Origin: Bacteroidia bacterium
GTDB lineage: Bacteria; Bacteroidota; Bacteroidia; Bacteroidales; CAJPTX01
Length of the DNA: 18,587 nucleotides
Direction: 5' to 3'
Assembly (NCBI GenBank): GCA_905373475.1
Contig: CAJPTC010000038.1
Span: forward strand, 1-18,587
The notes under the pieces are model-generated. The model was not told where the DNA came from and made no database searches. It worked only from the letters and a program-made list of their open reading frames with translations. The translations under genes were made by a program, and so were the position numbers. Below are positions 6,542 to 16,300 of this stretch, piece by piece (the first letter of the stretch is position 1; each line of letters starts with the position of its first letter).

Positions 6542-8146
6542 TTACTCCGCTTCCCAAGCCCCAATTGTTCGTTTCTGTTCGTCAAAACTAACTCCTATTA
6601 GAACTACGCGTTTGCCAGACGCCCGGAAAGGCGTATCGTAGCCGTTTGCTTTAATTTGCGCCAAAGCTTCTTGTGGCGTTCCCTTACTCCAGAGCTTAAA
6701 CTCAAAAACGTAGATCACATCACGTGTATGCACGATGCAATCGGCTCGCCCCACTGAATTATGTACTTCGGTTTGCACAAATTGCCCCATGAGTGAGAAG
6801 ATTAAGTAGACAGACACCTGATAGTCGCGCTCACGCAAAGCAACCATCTCCTCTGAAGACACAGTACTATACGGGATGCCCGATAGTATTGAGCGCATGC
6901 GAGTCATAAACTCATCTACTTTGCCTTCAAGCATATCGCGTGCAAAATCGCTTGCAGCAACACCCGCACCATATAATGTTGGGGCAAAACCATCAAGCAG
7001 ATTTTTCATAAAACCATAGCGTACCTCATCATTCGGGAAACCTAAACGGTACACGTTGAACATGGCCTGATACTCCTTAATAGTCAGATAACCCGCTTGA
7101 AAAAGAATAGGGAGAGGATTGCGCGAATCCGTACGGTTAGCCTCTAAAGCTGATTCGTCAAGACGAACATTACCCTCAAGATCGGGGATATTGTAATGTG
7201 CAGCCTTCAAGTATTCAACCAAGAAGGTGGGTGTGCCCGTTGCGTACCAATAATCTGAGAGCTCTCGCGATGCAAAAACATTGAGTAAGCTGAAAGGGTT
7301 GTAAACATTTTCCCCTTTTCGCGCAAAGAGATAGCCATCGTAGCGTTTTTTAAGGATAGCCAAAGTAGCATCTCGCGTCTCACCAAGTTCGTTGCCTAAA
7401 GTTTCTATCTCAGGAGCAAAATTCGCTTCCAGTTCCTGCTTCGTAATTCCACAAATGCCTGCAAAGTCCGATAACAAGCTAATATCGCGCAAGTTGTTTA
7501 AGCCACTAAAAACACTGACCTTGCTAAAACGTGTTACACCTGTTAGAAATGCAAAACGCAAATAACGGTCACTACTCTTAATCACAGAGAAGAAGGCGCG
7601 CAAAATATCACGATACGTACCATTGAGTTCAGATTTATCTAGGGTGTCTAGGAGCGGCTTGTCATACTCGTCTATGAGAACCACTACCTGACGCTCCGTT
7701 TGCTCATAAGCGCGGCGGATCACGCCCATAAAACGACTTGAAAAAGTCGCCTCTGAAGCTTCTTTTCCATATCGTTGTTCCCATCTAACAAGATGAGTAT
7801 TTAAGGCATTTTCAAGATCGTGAGGTTGTGCATAGCGTTCGGCATTCAAATCTAAATATAAGACTGGGTACTGTTGCCATGCTTCGCGTTTTTCGCGCGC
7901 TGCAAATTCAAGTTCAGCTTGCTCTAAGTACAATCCTTTGAAGAGCTCTTGTTTACCCGAAAAATAGGCATCTAGAGTAGATAGTAGCAAACTCTTACCA
8001 AAACGACGAGGACGACTCAAAAAATAAACTTTACTAGTACTGACTAATTGAAGAATGTATTGAGTCTTATCTACGTATACGAACCCTTTTTCTCGTAGAT
8101 CTTGGAAGTTCTGTGCCCCGATGGGCATTACTCGTGTTTCGGACAT
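6542..8146 (-). CDS. AAA-ATPase-like protein with C-terminal PD-(D/E)XK nuclease domain (AAA-ATPase_like/DUF1703)
   Basis: This 534-residue protein belongs to a family found in many copies in Bacteroidota genomes. The N-terminal AAA-ATPase_like domain (about 5-330) carries the conserved opening LREKGFVYVDKT (17-28), Walker A SRPRRFGKS (44-52), Walker B VVVLIDEYDKP (154-164), and the sensor-type segment FAFLTGVTRFSK (198-209). The C-terminal DUF1703/PDDEXK_9 domain keeps a nuclease core: GRAD (466-469) and FEFK (481-484) with Gln 497, so the Asp...Glu-x-Lys triad looks intact. The cellular role of the family is not established; links to DNA handling or mobile-element and phage biology are guesses. 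The gene is monocistronic, converges on a tRNA pair, and has a 206-base upstream gap without a clear promoter match. Confidence 0.88.
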   Translation of the reverse strand: MSETRVMPIGAQNFQDLREKGFVYVDKTQYILQLVSTSKVYFLSRPRRFGKSLLLSTLDAYFSGKQELFKGLYLEQAELEFAAREKREAWQQYPVLYLDLNAERYAQPHDLENALNTHLVRWEQRYGKEASEATFSSRFMGVIRRAYEQTERQVVVLIDEYDKPLLDTLDKSELNGTYRDILRAFFSVIKSSDRYLRFAFLTGVTRFSKVSVFSGLNNLRDISLLSDFAGICGITKQELEANFAPEIETLGNELGETRDATLAILKKRYDGYLFARKGENVYNPFSLLNVFASRELSDYWYATGTPTFLVEYLKAAHYNIPDLEGNVRLDESALEANRTDSRNPLPILFQAGYLTIKEYQAMFNVYRLGFPNDEVRYGFMKNLLDGFAPTLYGAGVAASDFARDMLEGKVDEFMTRMRSILSGIPYSTVSSEEMVALRERDYQVSVYLIFSLMGQFVQTEVHNSVGRADCIVHTRDVIYVFEFKLWSKGTPQEALAQIKANGYDTPFRASGKRVVLIGVSFDEQKRTIGAWEAE

Positions 8147-8352
8147 CGTAAACGGAAAATTAGTATGCTAAGATAAGGAAAATAAGGGATGCCCTCATGC
8201 CAGGTATGATTGGCGCGAGTAAGATATCTTTCCTAATTCGGGATGTGTTATGAGGGGGAAAGAATTTTACAGCACTACTAATGAAGGAGGAGAATTAAAA
8301 CACAAAGCATAGGTGTGGTACTGTCCTAGGATTGAAGCGAAAAGAATCGCGC

Positions 8353-9516
8353 TTAGTCGGCGTTTCTACTTAACTCCTTCTTTGCTTTGCGCCAAAGTTC
8401 ATCCATCTCTTCAAGCGACATATCTCGCAATTCGCGCCCCATCGCTTTCGCCTCTTTCTCTACAAGATTGAAACGATCGATAAACTTGCGATTCGAGTAC
8501 TCTAGTGCAAGCGACGGATCTACATCATGCAAGCGCGCAGCGTTTACTACAACAAAAAGAAGGTCGCCAAACTCCTCCTGTATGTGCTCCGCATTTCCTT
8601 CGGCTATGGCCTCACGTACTTCCTCGTACTCCTCAATCACCTTCGCCCACACATCGTGCTTGCTATTCCAATCGAAGCCTGCTGCACTGGTCTTTTCTTG
8701 CACTCGCAATGCCTTTACTAACGGTGTAAGCGAACGCGGAACACCCTGCAATACGGTTCGATTCCCCCCCCTTTCCTTCAGTTTGAGAGCTTCCCACTGC
8801 TGCTCTACTTCGTCTGGGGTCAGTTCTCTATTCTTTTGGAATACATGCGGGTGACGATAGATTATCTTCTCACTCTCAGCATCCGCAATGCCTTGCAAGG
8901 TAAAGCGCCCCTCCTCTTCGCCGATCACAGCATAAAACAAAACGTGCATAAGTAAATCGCCCAATTCCTTTTTAATGCTGGTATTGTCGTTATCAATAAT
9001 CGCATCAAACAACTCATGCACCTCTTCTACAGTGTACTGTACTAGCGACGGAATTGTTTGCTTGGCATCCCACGGACACTCCCGACGTATACGACGCATA
9101 TTAGCTACTAAACCAAGCAAGCTACGCGCTTCTGGTGTTTCGTAAGAGATTTTTACCGCATCTCGCTCCTGCTCCATAGTAACCTGCACACGACTGATTT
9201 TCCCTCCCATGGCAGGAGCTAGCTTTGCGACAGAGACCTCCGCCCACTCCAAAATGGAGTAGTGTGCAAACAGGGCGGTGAGAATCCGCTGTGCAACGTG
9301 TTCTAGAAGGTTGGAAGTAAGCGCAATTTGCTCTGCAACAATATTGTATGCCTCCTGATAATTCAGAGCATCTTGTATTCTATCTGTTTCGGGCGCTTGA
9401 GTCTGATAGGGGCGCAACCGCAGATCTACCTCAAATCTATTACCCGTTATTTTTTCTTCTGCATAACACCCATGACCAGCATGAAAACTCATGCCACGTA
9501 ATTCTATCAACATCAT
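8353..9516 (-). CDS. Fusion of dihydroneopterin aldolase (FolB) and MazG NTP pyrophosphohydrolase
   Basis: One 387-residue reading frame joins two enzymes. Residues 1-118 are FolB, which cleaves 7,8-dihydroneopterin to 6-hydroxymethyl-dihydropterin and glycolaldehyde in folate synthesis. It shows GHGCYAEE with the expected catalytic Glu21, NYQEAY with Tyr53, LLEHVAQRI (70-78), and Lys98 in VAKLAPAMGG. Residues about 129-385 are a full-length MazG, which hydrolyses NTPs to NMP and PPi. It starts with CPWDAKQT (147-154) and keeps two metal-binding EExxE...ExxD sets: EEVHE (164-168) with ELGD (184-187), and EEYEE (295-299) with EFGD (315-318). RHPHVF (221-226) is also typical. The linker is only about 10 residues. 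It is the last gene after polyprenyl synthase and cvpA, 16 bases from cvpA. MazG might supply the dihydroneopterin triphosphate pyrophosphatase step; this is inference. Confidence 0.92.
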   Translation of the reverse strand: MMLIELRGMSFHAGHGCYAEEKITGNRFEVDLRLRPYQTQAPETDRIQDALNYQEAYNIVAEQIALTSNLLEHVAQRILTALFAHYSILEWAEVSVAKLAPAMGGKISRVQVTMEQERDAVKISYETPEARSLLGLVANMRRIRRECPWDAKQTIPSLVQYTVEEVHELFDAIIDNDNTSIKKELGDLLMHVLFYAVIGEEEGRFTLQGIADAESEKIIYRHPHVFQKNRELTPDEVEQQWEALKLKERGGNRTVLQGVPRSLTPLVKALRVQEKTSAAGFDWNSKHDVWAKVIEEYEEVREAIAEGNAEHIQEEFGDLLFVVVNAARLHDVDPSLALEYSNRKFIDRFNLVEKEAKAMGRELRDMSLEEMDELWRKAKKELSRNAD

Positions 9517-9532
9517 AAATTGGTTTTACGCC

Positions 9533-10048
9533 CTACACTTCAACTTTCAGCTGCCGCCCTATCTCATTACCGAAGTCACGTAAACTGGGATAAATGGCAG
9601 GGGCAAATTTCTCCAGATTGCGATAAAAAATTGCCGTACGTTGTTCCTCAGAAAACAACTTCTCGCTTACCCCCGTACGAAACAATATAACAAGGACTAC
9701 ACTGATCAGCAGTGCCATTTTTAAGACTCCGAAAAGAAGTCCTGCCAGCTTATCTACCCACCCAAGCAACATTACCTTGAGAAGACGCGCAGCGAACTTT
9801 CCTACAAAATAGACCAGAAGTACCACTAAGGCGAAAGTTACAATGAACGAAGCTAAAAAAGCATTATCGCCTTGCAAGTTGAACCAAGTGGTCAGATACT
9901 GTCCCGTAAATTCTGAGAAATGGATAGCTCCCCATATTCCGAGTAACAAGGCTAAGAACATAGAAACTTGCGCGATGAGACCTTTCCGAAAGCCCATTAT
10001 GCCGCCCAGCGCCAACAGAGCGATAAATATTAGTTCTGTAATCAACAT
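9533..10048 (-). CDS. CvpA family inner-membrane protein
   Basis: This 171-residue protein has four predicted transmembrane segments, about 3-20, 27-46, 63-88 and 100-124. The segments include the CvpA pattern GxxxGFRKGLIAQVS (residues 16-30) and the glycine-rich WVDKLAGLLFGVLKM (97-111). The hydrophilic tail from about 128 to 171 is probably cytoplasmic. CvpA was named for colicin V production in E. coli, but in most bacteria it is a conserved envelope protein of unclear function. It starts 19 bases after the polyprenyl synthase stop and ends 16 bases before the FolB-MazG start, so the three genes look like one operon. Nothing here suggests bacteriocin production. Confidence 0.85.
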   Translation of the reverse strand: MLITELIFIALLALGGIMGFRKGLIAQVSMFLALLLGIWGAIHFSEFTGQYLTTWFNLQGDNAFLASFIVTFALVVLLVYFVGKFAARLLKVMLLGWVDKLAGLLFGVLKMALLISVVLVILFRTGVSEKLFSEEQRTAIFYRNLEKFAPAIYPSLRDFGNEIGRQLKVEV

Positions 10049-10067
10049 CCCAATAACCCTTGCTCTT

Positions 10068-11042
10068 CTATTTCTTTCTAGCCACTAAGTAATCGGCAAG
10101 TTCAAACAAGGCTTGCTTTGCCTCAGAATCGGGGACAGGAGCAAGTAGGTGCTTAGCTTGCTCAGTAATTTCAGCCACCTTCTGTTCTGCTCTTTCCAAA
10201 GCATCTGTTGAACGCACCCAACGAATAAGTTTCTCACGCACAAGTACATTTTTCTTGGCGCGACGTATGACACGCAACTTCTCCTTGCGCTCTGCAGTCT
10301 CTAAAGGTTCTAAGGCGTAGAGGAGTGGAAGTGTTATTTTCCCCTCCTTTATATCATTCCCAGGCAGTTTCCCAAAAAGAGAGGATGGTGTAAAATCGAG
10401 AATATCGTCGCGAATCTGGAATGCGATACCGATCTGAATGCCAAACTGCTTGAAAAGATCAATGGTACTACTATCTGCCCCTGCGGAAAGTGCGCCCGTG
10501 GCAGTGCATACCGAAAGGAGTTCTGCTGTTTTGCCGCGAATTACATGGAAATACCCTTCCACATCCAGTTGTGATTTACGGGCACGACGAAGCTGTTCCA
10601 GCTCGCCCATACTCATCTCTTGTACCGCATGGTTCAAGTACTCAAGTAGTACGTAATACCCTGTTTCTACTGCCAATTTCAAGCCCTGTGCAAGTATATA
10701 ATCGCCTGCCAATACCGCTGCTTTTGTTTTCCAGATCTTGTACACGGCAGGAAGCCCACGACGTAAATCTGCCTGATCTACCACATCGTCATGTATCAGC
10801 GAAGCATTGTGCACAAGCTCTACCATGGCTGCTGCTACGCGTGTCATTTCAGAAACTTGCCCCGCTGTACGTGCTGAAAGGTAGACCAACGCAGGACGCA
10901 ACTGTTTGCCACCCTGTCTTAAGAGATAACGCAGTACATAATTGATTGAACGCGAAGGCGCATCCTGTAGCTGCTCATAATACAGCTTAAAATCGCGAAG
11001 ATCGCATTCTACGGGTGCAAGAATCTCTTTCACACTACGCAT
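10068..11042 (-). CDS. Polyprenyl diphosphate synthase (all-trans, long chain)
   Basis: This 324-residue trans-isoprenyl diphosphate synthase elongates an allylic diphosphate with isopentenyl diphosphate. It shows GGKQLRP (44-50) and the first Asp-rich motif DDVVD (85-89) followed by LRRG. It also shows KTAELL (171-176), the second Asp-rich motif DDILD (212-216), and GNDIKEGK (228-235). The residues just before the first Asp-rich motif are small (Ala80, Ser81), without the aromatic blocker of short-chain enzymes. A long product such as the menaquinone side chain is therefore likely; the exact length cannot be read. It heads the operon with cvpA and folB-mazG and diverges from hutU. AGGAGAG upstream is a plausible ribosome binding site. 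Confidence 0.9.
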   Translation of the reverse strand: MRSVKEILAPVECDLRDFKLYYEQLQDAPSRSINYVLRYLLRQGGKQLRPALVYLSARTAGQVSEMTRVAAAMVELVHNASLIHDDVVDQADLRRGLPAVYKIWKTKAAVLAGDYILAQGLKLAVETGYYVLLEYLNHAVQEMSMGELEQLRRARKSQLDVEGYFHVIRGKTAELLSVCTATGALSAGADSSTIDLFKQFGIQIGIAFQIRDDILDFTPSSLFGKLPGNDIKEGKITLPLLYALEPLETAERKEKLRVIRRAKKNVLVREKLIRWVRSTDALERAEQKVAEITEQAKHLLAPVPDSEAKQALFELADYLVARKK

Positions 11043-11176
11043 TTACCCCTCTCTCCTGTTTCAAGGCTAAAAGTAACCTATTTTGTTCAATTCCTATCTA
11101 TACACAACCTTCTCTACTCTATGCACTACTGCGCTCTTCAGCCACACTCATCCGCCTAAATCTCTACTAAAAACGG

Positions 11177-11184
11177 TATCTTTG
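11177..11184 (+). promoter_or_regulatory. Putative -7 element of hutU
   Basis: TATCTTTG matches TAnnTTTG and lies 31 bases before the hutU ATG, leaving a short leader. There is no obvious -33 box and no Shine-Dalgarno before the ATG, as is usual in Bacteroidota. Confidence 0.55.
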
Positions 11185-11215
11185 TAGTGTTCGTAAACAA
11201 AAACTTAATTGCGTC

Positions 11216-13231
11216 ATGACAAACGAAGAGTTTCGCGCGGCGATTTTGCAAGGAATTCCAGCTACTTTGCCCCCAGCACGCCCACTAGATAAGAGCGTAA
11301 GTCACGCTCCAAAACGTAAGGATATTCTTTCTCCCAAGGAAAAGAAATTGGCACTCCGCAATGCGTTACGTTACTTCCCAAGTTCGTTACACGAAGCTCT
11401 TGCTCCCGAATTCTTGGAAGAGTTGAAAACCTACGGGCGTATCTATATGTACCGCTTTCGCCCTACATACGAGATGTATGCACGCCCCATAGAGGAATAT
11501 CCAGCTAAGTGCAAACAGGCAGCGGCTATCATGCATATGATCCAGAATAACCTCGATCCCGCTGTTGCACAACACCCACACGAACTCATCACCTACGGCG
11601 GAAATGGTGCTGTATTCCAGAACTGGGCACAGTACCTCCTTGCTATGCAGTACTTGGCAAATATGACCGACGAGCAAACGCTCGTAATGTACTCTGGACA
11701 TCCTATGGGGCTATACCCCTCACACAAGGACGCACCTCGCGTAGTTGTTACGAATGGGATGATGATCCCAAACTACTCAAAACAGGACGACTGGGAACGT
11801 TTCAACGCACTAGGCGTAACCCAATATGGGCAGATGACCGCAGGGTCATATATGTACATCGGTCCGCAAGGCATTGTACACGGTACTACGATTACGGTAC
11901 TCAATGCAGGGCGTATGCGCAAACCAAAAGAAGCGAAAGACCTGCGCGGAATGCTTTTCGTATCGTCGGGACTTGGCGGCATGTCGGGCGCACAACCTAA
12001 AGCAGGCAAAATCTCGGGTGTTGTGAGCATCACGGCTGAAGTAAACCCCATGGCAACTAAAAAGCGCCACGAACAAGGATGGGTAGATGAAGTATTCGAC
12101 TCGTTAGACCTGCTTATCCCACGTGTACGCAAGGCTATGAGCGACAAAGAAGTTGTTTCGATTGCTTACCAAGGCAATATTGTTGACCTTTGGGAACGCC
12201 TTGAAAAAGAAAATATTAAGGTGGATTTGGGTAGTGACCAAACTTCGCTCCACAACCCCTTCGCTGGCGGATACTATCCCGCGGGCATGAGCTTTGAAGA
12301 AGCTAACAAGATGATGGCTGCAGAGCCTGCTAAGTTCAAAGAAAAAGTATACGAATCGTTGCGTCGTCAAGCCAAGGCAATTAACGCACTGGCAGAACGC
12401 GGGATGTATTTCTTTGATTATGGGAATGCCTTCCTACTCGAAGCAAGTCGTGCAGGTGCCGATGTAATGAACGCTGATAAATCTGGCTTTAAGTACCCAT
12501 CTTACGTACAAGATATTATGGGTCCTCAGTTCTTCGATTACGGCTTCGGTCCTTTCCGTTGGGTATGTACTTCAGCAAAACCTGAGGACTTGGCCATCAC
12601 CGACCAGATTGCACTTGAAGCACAAGAAGAAATTCTCAAACACGCACCACAGGAAATACAGCACCAATTGCAGGACAACATCCACTGGATTCGCGAAGCG
12701 GCTGCCAACAAGCTTGTGGTGGGCTCGCAGGCACGAATTCTTTATGCTGATTCGGAAGGACGTATTGAGATAGCACGCCGTTTCAACGAGGCGGTACGTA
12801 CTGGCAAACTCAGTGCACCAGTAGTACTGGGACGTGACCACCACGACGTATCTGGTACAGACTCGCCCTACCGTGAGACTTCCAACATCTACGATGGCTC
12901 GCAGTTCTGTGCCGATATGGCTATTCAGAATGTAATAGGCGACTCTTTCCGCGGTGCTACCTGGGTTTCTATCCACAATGGTGGAGGCGTAGGCTGGGGT
13001 GAAGTAATCAACGGAGGTTTTGGGATGGTACTTGACGGCTCGCAAGAGGCAGATGTTCGTTTAAAACGAATGCTCTTCTGGGATGTAAACAATGGTATCT
13101 CACGTCGCAGTTGGGCACGCAATCCCAGTGCACGTTTCGCTATTGAGCGCGAGATGGGGCGTTCGCCAGAATTAAAAGTTACACTCCCCAATTTCGTAGA
13201 AGACTCTGTACTAGATAAGCTCAATTTCTAG
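11216..13231 (+). CDS. hutU: Urocanate hydratase (urocanase), long form
   Basis: NAD+-dependent cytosolic enzyme of histidine degradation that hydrates urocanate to 4-imidazolone-5-propionate. The 671-residue product is of the long type, like the animal enzyme, rather than the roughly 555-residue enzyme of Pseudomonas and Bacillus. Signature stretches are YGGNGAVFQNW (127-137), MYSGHPMGLYP (158-168), GLGGMSGAQ (252-260) in the NAD-binding region, and YGFGPFRWVC (442-451). Cys451 lies where the active-site Cys of urocanases is expected, though I aligned this by eye. Near the C-terminus GRDHHDVSGTDSPYRET-like and HNGGGVGWGE segments also fit the family. No hutH, hutI or formimidoyltransferase gene is adjacent, so the rest of the pathway must lie elsewhere. 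The gene stands alone between its own promoter and terminator. Confidence 0.95.
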   Translation: MTNEEFRAAILQGIPATLPPARPLDKSVSHAPKRKDILSPKEKKLALRNALRYFPSSLHEALAPEFLEELKTYGRIYMYRFRPTYEMYARPIEEYPAKCKQAAAIMHMIQNNLDPAVAQHPHELITYGGNGAVFQNWAQYLLAMQYLANMTDEQTLVMYSGHPMGLYPSHKDAPRVVVTNGMMIPNYSKQDDWERFNALGVTQYGQMTAGSYMYIGPQGIVHGTTITVLNAGRMRKPKEAKDLRGMLFVSSGLGGMSGAQPKAGKISGVVSITAEVNPMATKKRHEQGWVDEVFDSLDLLIPRVRKAMSDKEVVSIAYQGNIVDLWERLEKENIKVDLGSDQTSLHNPFAGGYYPAGMSFEEANKMMAAEPAKFKEKVYESLRRQAKAINALAERGMYFFDYGNAFLLEASRAGADVMNADKSGFKYPSYVQDIMGPQFFDYGFGPFRWVCTSAKPEDLAITDQIALEAQEEILKHAPQEIQHQLQDNIHWIREAAANKLVVGSQARILYADSEGRIEIARRFNEAVRTGKLSAPVVLGRDHHDVSGTDSPYRETSNIYDGSQFCADMAIQNVIGDSFRGATWVSIHNGGGVGWGEVINGGFGMVLDGSQEADVRLKRMLFWDVNNGISRRSWARNPSARFAIEREMGRSPELKVTLPNFVEDSVLDKLNF

Positions 13232-13252
13232 TAAACAAGGTCTTTGATACAC

Positions 13253-13282
13253 AAAAAAGCCACCCTTTGGGGTGGCTTTTTT
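13253..13282. terminator. Bidirectional terminator between hutU and res
   Basis: Perfect 13-base arms AAAAAAGCCACCC (13253-13265) and GGGTGGCTTTTTT (13270-13282) surround the loop TTTG. Flanking A and T tracts allow it to work for hutU on the plus strand and for res on the minus strand, whose stop codon is 88 bases away. Confidence 0.93.
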
Positions 13283-13369
13283 ATTACTAATTGTGCTGTA
13301 CATCGTTATTATGCGGGCTACTCTTTACTTGCGCCACAAACGCGCCATCACCCCAACACCGTTTTACGT

Positions 13370-16300
13370 TTACCTCACTTTGTTGAGCAACGAATTGTAG
13401 TCGGTTACAACGGTATAGATGATGTCCGCCCCATTACTTATGGCAGCAAAATGGCGCTTAGCACACATTATTTTGGCATTTTCTACAACACGAAGTTGCG
13501 CCTCGCTTTCCACCCCTTTTGTCTCGACGATGAAATAAATTTGCGTTACACTTCCTTCACGGAAAACTATTGCCCAGTCTGGGGTGTAATGCCCCATCGG
13601 TGTATTGATATAAAAACTGCGCGGCAACTTGGTATAAACCTCAACGGCGTCGCTCCTTTCAAGTTCTTGGGCAAAATTTTTCTCTATGCCAGTACTATCC
13701 ACTACAACGAGGTCATACAAAGACTTTACACTTTCTATGGCATTAACACCCAAAGCACCACGAAGTGTAGAGTCAAATATGCCAACATCAAAGCTATTAT
13801 CCGTTTTGCTGTAAACAATATTTTCTACAACCACTTCGGCTTTGGTTTCATTTATAATAGCTCCTGTTTTACGAATGAACTCTTCAGGATTTGTATAAAA
13901 CTTTTCAAACGTTTGCGGAGCTACCCGTTTCAGTATTTCTACTACCGTTTTTCGAGTTAAACCCGTACTCTCTACAAGACGCCCTAACAAATCGTAACGT
14001 ACTGCACCGCTACTCACACCCCTTAATTGCACAGAACGCGTTGATACAGCACGCATAGCCGTTCCAGCTCGCAAGGCTTCTTTATCGCGTATCTCATTCA
14101 TTTCGCCCCCTTCTACTACCAGACGACTCTGGTTAACTTCTAGCCTTCTATCGAGTGCAGCACACGCCGCCTTTACGAGGTCTCTAGACTTAAAATCTAC
14201 CTCGTAGGAGGTCTGTACCTTTATGCACTCCCACAGCTCTTGAAAGGCTTTGTTTTCAAAACGCTCTTTACGAAACCTTGCCTCTTTAGACTTCCGCGCA
14301 TTTCCGGGTTGAAGCACTCGTGGATTGAAGAGCTGATCTAAAACCGCAACGATACGTTCTTTACTCCCCTCCAGAGATTCGCCGAAATTGAGCCTCCCCG
14401 TCGCTTTATCTTGGTGGAAGGCTTCAGTCAGTTGCCCCGAATCATCTATATAATTCGCGCGTAGGAGGTGATTGTAGATGGGAAGCGCCTTCTCTTCTGG
14501 TAGCTCCATAAACTTCTGAAATAGCGATGGCGTTACCATAAGCGGGCGATCACCTACCAAATCAGCTATTTCATTCTGAAGCTGACGCGAAAAATCGTCG
14601 TAGCTCTCACTGGCTATTACGGTTAGAATATTGGTATCGAAAACGCCACCGCCCAACACATCTGCATCTTGACGCACGCCATGCTCATTGACACAAAGAC
14701 GCATCCCTCGTCCTACCTCTTGACGCTTATGCAATTCGTTTGCACTGTTTTTTAGCGTACAAATTTGAAAGACATTCGGATTGTCCCACCCCTCCTTTAG
14801 TGCCGAATGCGAGAAGATAAAACGTGTTGGCTCAGCAAAGCTCAACAAGCGCTCCTTGTCTTTCATTATCAGGTCATAAGCACTTTCGTCATTACTACCC
14901 GTTTCACCGCGCACAGCCTTCGAATCAACATACTTCCCCTTGTTATCTTTTGAAAAATAGCCATTGTGTACCTGCGCAGCAGCAAAGCGTGCCAAATACT
15001 TTCTATACTCGTCGCTCCAAAGAACAGAATTCTCCTCCTTGATTACCGCTTCATACTCCTCCTCGAACATCTGTGCATACTTCCCCAATCGGGAACTGTT
15101 GTCGGCGTCGTACACCCTATAATTTTCTACATGATCTATAAAAAACAGGCTTAGCACTTTTATACCTCTGGCAAAAAGCATACTCTCTCGCTCCAAATGC
15201 GTTTTGATAGTCTCGCGTATCTGTGTACGGCGTATCATATCTTCGGTCACACTGCCTACGGCATCACCTTCATAGAGTTCTAAACCATTCAAGAAGCGCA
15301 CACACCCTTTAACCCCGTCTATCGACTGTACGATGTAGTTGTTTTCATACTCCGCAAGCTGTCCACTCAACTCAAAAAGATTATCGCCTTCGCGAATCAG
15401 CTTAGTAACCTGAGTCGTATGTCCTGCTGCCGAGATTCGGTCGAAAGAAAGACGTACACGCGGATTCTCCTTACTTATTACAATTTCTTCAAAGTACACA
15501 TATCCATTCGCGGCTATAGTTCCCACCTGCCGAATTCCCTTTACCTCAATCTTCTTTACCAACTTCTTGTTGTAGGCATCAATCGCATCGAGTCGGTATA
15601 CCATATTGTGTACCTCGCGGTGCGTGGCAGAATAGAGTAGTTGAAACAGTGGGTTGAATCGTTTAATCCCTTTTCGCGTCGCATTCTCGGCATTCGCCCC
15701 CAGAACGCTCTGCGGTTCATCTATAATCAGGATAGGGTTTGTTTGCGCCAGTATATCTATCGGGCGACAGCTGCCGAATTCGTCTCGCTGCGAAAAAATA
15801 ATACGAGCATCCTTGTTGTTAGATCCCTCTTTTAATGAAGTATTAAACGCCTGCATATTGATAATCATCAGGTGCAGGTTGTTATCGCTCGCAAAGCTAT
15901 CTATCTTGTTCAATTGCTTAGAGTTATAGATAAAGTACTGTATGCGTTTACCATATTCGTGAGCAAAATGGTCGCTCATCATTTCTAAACTCTTGTATAC
16001 TCCTTCACGAATAGCAACGCTGGGTACTACTACCACGAACTTATTCCATCCATACTGTTTGTTCAGCTCATAGATAGTTTTGATGTAGGTATAGGTTTTA
16101 CCCGTACCCGTTTCCATTTCCACAGTAAGTAAAACTCCGTCGCCCTCCAACTGCGTTACCTGTGCAAGGTTTTGTTCACGCTGCACCGCATGCACATTGG
16201 CGGCTATTTCATCACGTTCAAGTCGTAACGGGGCATTCCCAAAGCCATATACTCTGAAATTCCCCTCTCCCTGTACATGCTGAAAAGCTCCTTCATAAGG

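Noticed and set aside
8147..8352. Scattered inverted arms, such as CCCTCAT at 8192 with ATGAGGG at 8250, and the palindrome AAGATATCTT at 8221, in the gap upstream of the AAA-ATPase gene
   Set aside because: The possible pairings cross each other instead of nesting, the arms are short, and no open frame or RNA family is recognisable. I see no supported feature here.
8387..8854. Plus-strand open frame of 155 codons inside folB-mazG
   Set aside because: It is very rich in Ser and Arg, as expected for the reverse strand of a charged helical protein. The MazG frame on the other strand has full motif support.
9533..10048. CvpA as a sign of a colicin or bacteriocin cluster
   Set aside because: CvpA-family proteins are widespread, and the neighbours are isoprenoid and folate genes with no toxin, immunity or export gene.
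13244..13960. Plus-strand open frame of 238 codons running from the hutU terminator into the 3' end of res
   Set aside because: It lies antisense to the nuclease domain of res, begins inside the hutU terminator, and has an aromatic-rich composition with no recognisable motif. It is a shadow of the res frame.
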